This document shows, one piece after another, positions 1 to 5,537 of a stretch of DNA of 7,975 nt. Both the position numbers and the translations under genes were made by a program. The notes beneath the pieces are model-generated. The model was given only the letters and a program-made list of their open reading frames with translations, was not told the origin of the DNA and made no database searches. How positions within the stretch are numbered: position 1 is the first letter of the stretch; each line of letters opens with the position of its first letter. The stretch lies in assembly GCA_944382805.1 (NCBI GenBank), contig CALWNS010000189.1, positions 1 to 7,975 of the forward strand, given 5' to 3'. The DNA comes from an uncultured Gemmiger sp. Its GTDB lineage: Bacteria > Bacillota > Clostridia > Oscillospirales > Ruminococcaceae.

Positions 1-60
1 GTAGGCGGCCAGCGTTAGGAGTAGAAAGAAAAAGCTGTTTTCAGTGAGCAGTTCCGTCAT
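1..60 (-). CDS. lrgB: LrgB-family membrane protein, N-terminal fragment (cut by window edge)
   Basis: Only the first 20 codons are present; the gene continues beyond the left edge. The peptide begins MTELLTENSF and runs into a hydrophobic stretch ending LLLTLAAY, which resembles the start of the first membrane helix in LrgB/CidB proteins. The ATG overlaps the stop of the preceding lrgA in an ATGA arrangement, so the two are probably translationally coupled. An AAGGAGGAG ribosome site lies 4 bases upstream of the ATG, inside the lrgA end. LrgB partners LrgA in two-component membrane systems, described variously as holin-like murein hydrolase modulators and as carriers of small carboxylates. 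The assignment leans heavily on position directly after lrgA, because 20 residues alone would not identify it. Confidence 0.72.
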   Translation of the reverse strand, partial: MTELLTENSFFFLLLTLAAY

Positions 61-422
61 CTTTCTCCTCCTTCATCCCGGCGCTTTTGCAGCAGGCGCT
101 GGGCCACGCCGCCGCCCGCTCCGAAAGTGAACACGGTAGAGCCCAACACCAGCACCAGAAGCGGCAGCAGGCGGGATGCCACCAGGGGCCAGCTTTCCAG
201 CAGACCGATTGCCGGGCCTACGAACAGCACCGGCATCAAATCGGTGAGGAAGGCGCCGGTCTGCTGTACGGCGGCCAGCGGCAAAAGACCGCTCTGCAAC
301 GCCCCGAACAGCAGTACAATGCCGTACACCGCCGCCGGGACCGGCAGCGGAAGCCATTGGTGCAGCAGCTCCCCTGCAAAGCTGAAAAACAGGATCACGC
401 AAAACTGTTTGACAAAGCGCAT
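57..422 (-). CDS. lrgA: LrgA/CidA-family membrane protein
   Basis: A 121-residue, very hydrophobic protein of normal length for LrgA/CidA. Four membrane segments can be seen at about residues 5-22, 27-45, 60-80 and 84-106. A short basic tail follows (QKRRDEGGER). The segment PVPAAVYGIVLLF in the second helix and the PVLFVGPAIGLLE stretch in the third match the family pattern. A GGGAGG ribosome site precedes the ATG, and the gene starts 24 bases after the glycerate kinase stop. It overlaps lrgB by four bases. LrgA was first described as a holin-like regulator of murein hydrolases. Homologues have since been linked to pyruvate transport in Bacillus (PftAB/YsbAB) and, as a fused plant protein, to glycolate/glycerate exchange (PLGG1). 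Placement behind a glycerate kinase makes a carboxylate transport role attractive here, but that is inference. Confidence 0.88.
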   Translation of the reverse strand: MRFVKQFCVILFFSFAGELLHQWLPLPVPAAVYGIVLLFGALQSGLLPLAAVQQTGAFLTDLMPVLFVGPAIGLLESWPLVASRLLPLLVLVLGSTVFTFGAGGGVAQRLLQKRRDEGGER

Positions 423-446
423 GGGTTCCTCCCGCAGAGCATCGGC

Positions 447-1679
447 TCAGCCGCGCACCAGCGCCACCGAGAGATCGTTGACGTTGGTTCCGGTGGGGCC
501 GGTGATAAGCAGACCGTCCACGGCCTGCAGCGCATGGTAGGCGTCGTTATCAGCCAGCGTTTGGGGAATGGACCAGCCCTTGGCCGCAAGCGCCGCCGCG
601 GTACCGCCGTCAACATAGCCGCCCGCAGCATCGGTAGGACCGTCGGTGCCATCGCTGCCCGCCGAAAAGACCGCTGCGTCCTCGACCCCGGCCAACACCG
701 GGGCAGCGGCCAGCGCCAGTTCCAGGTTGCGGCCGCCCAGGCCGCTGCCGGTCAGGTATACAACTGTCTCGCCGCCAGCCAGGAAAGCCAGCGCCTGCCC
801 ACCGCCCGCGTGGGTGCGGGCGATCGTCCCGAGGAACCGCCCCGCCTCCCGCGCTTCGCAGTCGAGACGGTCGGTGAGCAGGACGGGACGGTAGCCCAGC
901 GACCGGCAGGCGTCGGCCGCCGCCGCACAGAGTTCCCGCACGCTGCCGGTGATGCAGGTCTCGACATTGTCCAGCCGCTTGGGGGTCTCCTGCCCGAGCA
1001 GTTCCCGGGCTTTGGGGGAAAGCCGCAAACGGTATTTTTCCGCCACAGCCCGTACATCAGCACAGGTCGAGGAATCGGGGCAGGCGGGGCCCGAGGCGAT
1101 CATATCCAGTGGATCGCCGAGAATGTCCGACAGCACGATCTGAAACACCCGCGCCGGAGCGCAGGCCTGAGCGAACCGCCCGCCCTTGACGGCGGAAAGG
1201 CGCTTGCGGATCATATTGATCTCCACAATGCTGGCGCCGCTGGCCAGCAGCTGCCGGGTAACGTCCTGCAATTCTTCGCCGGGGATCAACGGCTGTTCAA
1301 ACAGGGCGCTGCCTCCGCCGGAGAGCAGAAACAGCACCGTATCCTCCGTCCCAGATCCGGCGACCAGATCCAGCGCGGCCCAAGTGGAGGCAAAGCCGTT
1401 TTCATCAGGGATCGGGTGGCCGGCCTCCAGGCAGGTCACGCCGGGGAGTTCCCCCTGCACATGGCCGTATTTGGTGATGACGACGCCACCGTCCACCCGG
1501 CCCAGGCATCCAACCGCCGCATGGGCCATCTGCCAGGCAGCCTTACCGGCAGCCACCAGCAGCACCCGCCCGCCGGGCGCAAAGCTCGACAAAGCGCGCC
1601 GCACGGCGGCGTCAGGGAGTACGGCCGCAAGGCTGTTGCGCAGCACATAGTCTGCATCCGCACGCAGAGACCTATCCAT
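447..1679 (-). CDS. Glycerate kinase type 2 (MOFRL family)
   Basis: A 410-residue cytoplasmic enzyme expected to phosphorylate D-glycerate with ATP. This family generally gives 2-phosphoglycerate. Family signatures run through the protein: AAGKAAWQM at 43-51; GHP at 88-90; LLSGGGSAL at 119-127; EINMIRKRLSAVKGG at 153-167, with the conserved lysines; SDILGDP at 184-190; and ASGP at 195-198. The C-terminal MOFRL half holds GGETVVYLTGSGLGGRN (302-318), SAGSDGTDGPTDAAGG (339-354) and TGPTGTNVNDL (393-403). The start at 1679 (MDRSLRADAD) is preferred over the in-frame ATG at 1700, because the intervening codons contain the AGGAAGG ribosome site 7 bases before 1679. Older databases call such proteins hydroxypyruvate reductase (TtuD), which is usually a misannotation. 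Two genes in this operon, this and the GarR-type reductase, form consecutive steps: tartronate semialdehyde to glycerate to phosphoglycerate. Confidence 0.93.
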   Translation of the reverse strand: MDRSLRADADYVLRNSLAAVLPDAAVRRALSSFAPGGRVLLVAAGKAAWQMAHAAVGCLGRVDGGVVITKYGHVQGELPGVTCLEAGHPIPDENGFASTWAALDLVAGSGTEDTVLFLLSGGGSALFEQPLIPGEELQDVTRQLLASGASIVEINMIRKRLSAVKGGRFAQACAPARVFQIVLSDILGDPLDMIASGPACPDSSTCADVRAVAEKYRLRLSPKARELLGQETPKRLDNVETCITGSVRELCAAAADACRSLGYRPVLLTDRLDCEAREAGRFLGTIARTHAGGGQALAFLAGGETVVYLTGSGLGGRNLELALAAAPVLAGVEDAAVFSAGSDGTDGPTDAAGGYVDGGTAAALAAKGWSIPQTLADNDAYHALQAVDGLLITGPTGTNVNDLSVALVRG

Positions 1680-1695
1680 ACAAAATCCTTCCTGT

Positions 1696-1710
1696 AACAT
1701 GTAACATGTT
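1696..1710. repeat. 15-base dyad in the SDR/glycerate kinase gap
   Basis: The 36-base gap between the SDR stop and the glycerate kinase start holds AACATG-TAA-CATGTT. This is a perfect 6-base inverted repeat around a 3-base centre, and TGTAACA also occurs twice in tandem (1693-1706). It is strikingly AT-rich against its GC-rich surroundings and lies just ahead of the kinase ribosome site. It could fold as a small hairpin in the mRNA or bind a dimeric regulator. No second copy is evident at the divergent promoter, so a regulatory role is speculative. Confidence 0.3.
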
Positions 1711-1715
1711 CCGTG

Positions 1716-2483
1716 TCAGCAGGTCGCGCCGCCGTCAACGACAAACTCCTGCCCGGTCACAAAGCGGGCTGCATCACCGGCCAGATACAGCGCACAGGCG
1801 GCGATATCTTCCGCCCGGCCGATCAGACCTAACGGGGATTCCTTTTCAAACCGCGTTTTGAGACCGGGGTCGTCCAGCACGCCCTGTGTCATTTCGGTAA
1901 TAACAAATCCCGGGTAAATCGTGTTTACGCGGATTCCCTGGGGGCCAAGCCGCCTGGCCATCGAGCGGGAGAAGCTGCGCACAGCGCCTTTCGCCGCCGA
2001 ATAAACCACCGGACCGCGTGCGGACAATGCGGCCAGCGACGCAATGTTGATGATGGTTCCGCCTCCGTTTGCCGCCATGGCAGGCCAGGCATACCGGGTT
2101 GCAAAAAATGTCGAATCAAAATCGGCGGCAAATGTCGCCCGCAGGTTTTCGGCCGTGAGTTCTTCCTCGAGAGCGCCGCTTGCACCGCGGCTCCCCGCGC
2201 TGTTGATCAGGATGTTCACCCGACCGAATCGGGCCAGGCAGGCTTCCACCATGGTACGACAGTTTTCTTCTCCGGTCAAGTCGGCGGAAAACGCCTCGCA
2301 CACACCTCCGCTTTCCCGGACGGCCGCGCAGGTTTCTTCCAGCTTTTCCATACGGCGGCCAACCACCAGGACCGCAGCGCCTGCCTCTGCCAGCGCCAGC
2401 GCGCAGGCACGGCCGATGCCGCTGCCGCCCCCGGTCACGATCGCTGTCCGGCCGGTCAGATCAAACCATTCGGCTGGTCTCAT
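1716..2483 (-). CDS. Short-chain dehydrogenase/reductase (SDR), substrate unknown
   Basis: A 255-residue classical SDR with a Rossmann fold. The cofactor motif TGGGSGIG is at 17-24, NSAG (a variant of NNAG) at 94-97, the catalytic serine at about S149 (NIASL), and YxxxK at Y161/K165. The ending VTGQEFVVDGG is typical of the family. The second beta strand ends in VVGRR with no acidic residue, which favours NADP(H) over NAD(H). The tetrad asparagine, normally in a DVNLxGxF-like helix, appears to be aspartate at position 121 (AADFDSTFF). The start at 2483 is chosen because GGAGG lies 7 bases upstream; a further in-frame ATG at 2504 lacks this. Its ATG overlaps the VOC gene's stop as ATGA. Relatives are annotated as gluconate 5-dehydrogenase or 3-oxoacyl-ACP reductase. 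In this catabolic operon a sugar, sugar-acid or keto-acid substrate is more likely than fatty acid synthesis, but the sequence does not tell which. Confidence 0.88.
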   Translation of the reverse strand: MRPAEWFDLTGRTAIVTGGGSGIGRACALALAEAGAAVLVVGRRMEKLEETCAAVRESGGVCEAFSADLTGEENCRTMVEACLARFGRVNILINSAGSRGASGALEEELTAENLRATFAADFDSTFFATRYAWPAMAANGGGTIINIASLAALSARGPVVYSAAKGAVRSFSRSMARRLGPQGIRVNTIYPGFVITEMTQGVLDDPGLKTRFEKESPLGLIGRAEDIAACALYLAGDAARFVTGQEFVVDGGATC

Positions 2484-3025
2484 CGTACGTCCTCCGCTGT
2501 GCACGGCGGTTCTGCTTGCGCCGCCGGGGATCGTTCGGGGGTGCCCTGCCCGGCAGCCTTGACCCGCCCGGCTTCGGGCAGGTCCCCTTCATGCAGTTCC
2601 ACCATCATACCATCGGGTCCGCGGAAATAGGCATATTTGAAACCGGCTACCCGCTCGCTTCCAACAATCGGCGTCATCATCGTATACCCCAGCGCCGTCA
2701 CTTTATCCACCACGGCCTGCATATCGCGGACCCGCAGCATAAAATGCATGGAGCCGATCTCATTGTGGTTCATGGGCGGGCGCGGTACACCGGCCGGGTC
2801 CACATACCGGTGGATCTCAAGGTCAACGCCGCCTTCTCCGTGCAGCATCAGCACATCCATCACCTGCCCGTCCACGCCGGACAGGCCTTTGGCGGGCTGT
2901 ATCTGATTTCTCGCCTCGAAAACGACCTGCATCCCCAGGGCATCGCAAAACAGCCGGAGGCACTCGTCAATATCCGTTACCAGAACGCCTACTTGAAAGA
3001 CGCCCCGTACCAACGGTTCCTTCAT
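2480..3025 (-). CDS. VOC-superfamily (glyoxalase/dioxygenase fold) protein
   Basis: A 181-residue protein with the two beta-alpha-beta modules of the vicinal oxygen chelate fold. The first runs from about residue 9 (FQVGVLVTDIDECLRLFCDALGM) and the second from about 92 (SMHFMLRVRDMQAVVDKVTALGY). It ends in the typical FRGPDGMMVELHE. By position, metal ligands could be Q11, E70, H94 and E143; Q at the first place is known among glyoxalase-like members. After about residue 150 comes a roughly 30-residue Ala/Pro/Glu-rich tail outside the fold. The ATG at 3025 has an AGAAGGTG ribosome site. The stop overlaps the SDR start (ATGA), suggesting the two are made together and may act on the same intermediate. 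VOC enzymes include glyoxalase I, epimerases, ring-cleaving dioxygenases and lyases, so the reaction cannot be named. A metal-dependent isomerase or lyase acting on an alpha-hydroxycarbonyl compound would suit the operon. Confidence 0.82.
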   Translation of the reverse strand: MKEPLVRGVFQVGVLVTDIDECLRLFCDALGMQVVFEARNQIQPAKGLSGVDGQVMDVLMLHGEGGVDLEIHRYVDPAGVPRPPMNHNEIGSMHFMLRVRDMQAVVDKVTALGYTMMTPIVGSERVAGFKYAYFRGPDGMMVELHEGDLPEAGRVKAAGQGTPERSPAAQAEPPCTAEDVR

Positions 3026-3049
3026 ATAAACACCTTCTTTCCGAAATTG

Positions 3050-3081
3050 CGGGCGCCGCCCGCTGCCGCGGACGGCGCCCG
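3050..3081 (-). terminator. GC-rich hairpin between symporter and VOC gene (attenuator or mRNA-stabilising element)
   Basis: An inverted repeat pairs CGGGCGCCG (3050-3058) with CGGCGCCCG (3073-3081). An inner four-base stem (3060-3063 with 3068-3071) closes on a TGCC loop, giving about 13 GC-rich pairs with one mismatch. It begins 7 bases after the symporter stop in the direction of transcription. No run of T follows on the coding strand, only CAATTTC, so full intrinsic termination is unlikely. Partial termination, or protection of the upstream symporter mRNA from 3' exonucleases, is more plausible. Either would let the glycosidase, GarR and symporter genes be expressed more strongly than the distal genes. 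Confidence 0.55.
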
Positions 3082-3088
3082 GGACTGT

Positions 3089-4531
3089 TTATTCCGCCTT
3101 GGCCGCCACAGCGCGTTCTGCGCGGATGCGGGCGTTGGTCTGTTCGACTTCTTCCATCTTCTCCTTGGTCAGCGGATACCAGTGCATGGCGATCAACGTG
3201 CAGATCCAGCCCAGGATCGGCAGGCCCATCCACAGGAACATGGCCATCCAGTATACCGGGGTGGTGCAGGGGTCTCCGGGCTGGGGCTGGACGCTGACAT
3301 AGCCGATGGCGGTCAGGCACAGGCCCACGATGGTGGTGGACAGGCTGGAGAGCAGCTCGTCAATAAAGGAATACAGTGTACCGACTGTGCCCGGCATGAA
3401 GCTGCCGGTGCGGGCCAGCTCATAGTCCACGATGTCGGGCACGAGCGAGTTGGTGACGGCAGAGGTCATCTTGACCGAGGCAGACTGCGCGATGCACAGC
3501 ACCAGGAAGATGACGGTGGGCACGGCCGCCTGGCTGATGGTGGTGGGGTCGATGACGGTCATATAGAGAACGATCACAGCGCTGATCGCGGCGCTGATGG
3601 CCGACCACTGAACAAGGGCCTTCTTGCCGCCGGTCTTGCCCATGAGCTGGGTGCCCAGCAGGATGATAAGGATATTGGGGACCATCGTGTAAGCCTGGAA
3701 GGCGCCGCTGAACTCATAGTTGGCAATGACGATGCCGTAGATCAGGGTGGTGATGGCCGCCTGGGTGGAAGCCTGCGAGGCGATCTTGTCGCTGACGGCC
3801 GAGATCACATACATCTGCATGGCGCGGTTGCCGGTCAGCAGGTTCCACATATCCTTGAAGTTGACGTTCTTGTTGTTGGCCTTTTTGGGGAAGTTGCCGG
3901 GCTTATCCGCCGGGGAGATGCCGATCATGGCCAGCACCTCAAAGACGACCGCCACGACGGTAACGATGATGGCCAGCTCCTGGAACAGCGGCACAGAGAG
4001 CTCGCCGTATTTGGGCAGCAGCAGGCTGGACAGAGCCATCTGGAAGATGGCGCCGAACACGGTGGAGTAGATGATCTGCCAGCGGAAGATCTTCGGGCGC
4101 TGCTTGGGGTCGGTGGTCAGGACCGGGTTGCCGGTGTGGGTGGCGATGGCCGAGATGGACGCGCCGATGACGTAGATCGCGTAGATCGCCGTATAGGCCA
4201 CGATGCCGCCGCCGATGCCCCAGTAGAACATACCGAAAACGGTCAAAATCTGGATGCCGCGGCCCAGAATGATCAGGATGCGCACACGGCCGAATCTGCT
4301 GTTGACACGGTCGGTGAGCATGACGAGGAACGGGTCGATGAAGCCGTCCAGCAGACGGGTGGCGGTTGCGATGTAACCGACCGTTGCGACCAGCAGGCCG
4401 TAGCCGCCGGTGGCGATGTAGCTGGTAAACATCATCAGGATCATGAAGAAGTTGCTGGTGGCGCTGTGGCAGGGCCAGAGCAAAAGCTGCCAGGGTTTAC
4501 AGGTGATGTAGGTCTTTTTTTCGGTTTCCAT
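3089..4531 (-). CDS. GPH-family glycoside/pentoside/hexuronide:cation symporter (MFS)
   Basis: A 480-residue inner-membrane transporter of normal GPH length with about twelve hydrophobic segments. The family signature is at 58-85: ATRLLDGFIDPF, then DRVNSRFGR. D62 and D66 correspond to the Na+-site aspartates of MelB (D55 and D59). A second typical motif, DIVDYELARTGSFMPG (366-381), lies in the C-terminal half. The central cytoplasmic loop at about 205-235 is lysine-rich. The tail (about 454-480) is charged and helical, and probably cytoplasmic. The start at 4531 (METEKKTY) is chosen because AAGGAGG sits 7 bases upstream; the longer in-frame ATG at 4561 lies ahead of that site. Family members import di- and oligosaccharides, glycosides or uronides with Na+ or H+. 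Two neighbours, a cytoplasmic glycosidase and a semialdehyde reductase, suggest a glycoside or uronide-type cargo, but specificity cannot be read from sequence. Confidence 0.92.
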   Translation of the reverse strand: METEKKTYITCKPWQLLLWPCHSATSNFFMILMMFTSYIATGGYGLLVATVGYIATATRLLDGFIDPFLVMLTDRVNSRFGRVRILIILGRGIQILTVFGMFYWGIGGGIVAYTAIYAIYVIGASISAIATHTGNPVLTTDPKQRPKIFRWQIIYSTVFGAIFQMALSSLLLPKYGELSVPLFQELAIIVTVVAVVFEVLAMIGISPADKPGNFPKKANNKNVNFKDMWNLLTGNRAMQMYVISAVSDKIASQASTQAAITTLIYGIVIANYEFSGAFQAYTMVPNILIILLGTQLMGKTGGKKALVQWSAISAAISAVIVLYMTVIDPTTISQAAVPTVIFLVLCIAQSASVKMTSAVTNSLVPDIVDYELARTGSFMPGTVGTLYSFIDELLSSLSTTIVGLCLTAIGYVSVQPQPGDPCTTPVYWMAMFLWMGLPILGWICTLIAMHWYPLTKEKMEEVEQTNARIRAERAVAAKAE

Positions 4532-4551
4532 GGGGATCCTCCTTACACAAA

Positions 4552-4560
4552 ATTTTACCA
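4552..4560 (-). promoter_or_regulatory. Possible weak internal promoter ahead of the symporter gene
   Basis: The 90-base gap between garR and the symporter is the longest in the operon. On the minus strand it contains TGGTAAAAT, an extended -10 type match (TGn then TAAAAT), about 10 bases before the AAGGAGG ribosome site. No acceptable -35 hexamer stands 16-18 bases further up. An eight-base palindrome GTCCGGAC (4563-4570) lies immediately upstream of it. This may be a secondary promoter, or chance in an AT-rich patch. Confidence 0.2.
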
Positions 4561-4621
4561 CAGTCCGGACGCAAAAGGATATACCTCCCCCTTACCCCCG
4601 GAGCTGTTGTTCCGAAAGTTT

Positions 4622-5503
4622 TTAACGGCCGATCTCGATGCCGGTCAGCTTCTCATAATAGCGGGCAATACAGCTGTGGTCGTGCTGGCCTTCGCCCTGG
4701 TTGTGCAGCCACTGGAGCACCTCCTGCACCTCGGCGGTCATGGGAACCGGCGCTCCCACGGTGTGCGCGCAGTCCAGGGCGTTGTTCAGGTCCTTGATGT
4801 GCAGGTCGATCTTGAAACCGGGCCTGCCGTCCCCGGCGATCATCATGGGGGCCTTGGCGTTCATGACGGTGGAGCCCGCCAGGCCGCCGCGGATCGCTTC
4901 AAACACGAGCTGCGGGTCCACACCGGCTTTCTGGGCCAGGGTCAAAGCTTCGGCCAGGGCCTGGATGTTGCAGGCCACGATGATCTGGTTGGCAAGCTTT
5001 GTGGTATTGCCGGCGCCTACTTCGCCGCAGCGCACAACGCTCGAACCCATTGCGCCCAGCAGGGGCTTATACTTGTCAAAGACCTCCTGCTTGCCGCCGA
5101 CCATAAAACTCAGCGTGCCGTCGATGGCCTTGGGCTCGCCACCCGAGACCGGGGCGTCCAGCATCTCAATGCCCCGCCCGGCCAGTGCCGCGGCGATTTC
5201 TTTACTGGCCACCGGGTTGATGGAACTCATGTCGATGAACACGGTGCCGGGTTTCATGTGGGCGGCCACGCCGTCCTTGCCCAGCATGACCTCCTTGACC
5301 TGGGGGGAGTTGGGCAGCATGGTCAGCACCACGTCGCAGCTTTCGCCGATGGCGGCGTTGGGGGCCTTCTTTGCGCCCGCAGCCACCAGCTCATCGGCAG
5401 CTTTGTTATAGCTGCTTACGGTCAGATCATACCCCGCCTTGAGCAGGTTCCTGGCCATCGGTTTACCCATGATGCCAAGACCGATCATTCCAACTTTCAT
5501 CAT
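4622..5503 (-). CDS. garR: 2-hydroxy-3-oxopropionate (tartronate semialdehyde) reductase, GarR/GlxR type
   Basis: A 293-residue cytoplasmic beta-hydroxyacid dehydrogenase expected to reduce tartronate semialdehyde to D-glycerate with NAD(P)H. It resembles E. coli GarR over nearly its whole length as I remember that protein. The N-terminal Rossmann motif GLGIMGKPMARNLLKAGY is at 8-25, TMLPNSPQVKEV at 61-72, and the substrate-binding DAPVSGGEPKAIDGTLS at 116-132. GAGNTTKLANQ (163-173) carries the catalytic lysine K169. AIRGGLAGSTV and PGFKIDLHIKDL (229-240) lie in the C-terminal helical domain. The start is either of two adjacent ATGs (5503 or 5500), both served by AAGGAG. The gene follows the glycosidase by 34 bases. 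With the downstream glycerate kinase it forms the end of the glycolate/glucarate-type glycerate pathway. 3-hydroxyisobutyrate dehydrogenase is the main alternative, but the GGEPKAIDGTLS and IDLHIKDL stretches favour GarR. Confidence 0.92.
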   Translation of the reverse strand: MMKVGMIGLGIMGKPMARNLLKAGYDLTVSSYNKAADELVAAGAKKAPNAAIGESCDVVLTMLPNSPQVKEVMLGKDGVAAHMKPGTVFIDMSSINPVASKEIAAALAGRGIEMLDAPVSGGEPKAIDGTLSFMVGGKQEVFDKYKPLLGAMGSSVVRCGEVGAGNTTKLANQIIVACNIQALAEALTLAQKAGVDPQLVFEAIRGGLAGSTVMNAKAPMMIAGDGRPGFKIDLHIKDLNNALDCAHTVGAPVPMTAEVQEVLQWLHNQGEGQHDHSCIARYYEKLTGIEIGR

Positions 5504-5537
5504 ACAAAACTCCTTTGCCTTTTGTCTGAATCAGGAT

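Noticed and set aside
87..1697. A 536-codon plus-strand open frame
   Set aside because: It is antisense to the glycerate kinase and lrgA, and its composition is low-complexity Q/R/H/A-rich. The minus-strand protein carries clear family motifs throughout.
4532..4621. Possible terminator in the garR/symporter gap
   Set aside because: The only stem after garR is CGGA/TCCG with an eight-base loop, four pairs and no T-run after it, which is too weak.
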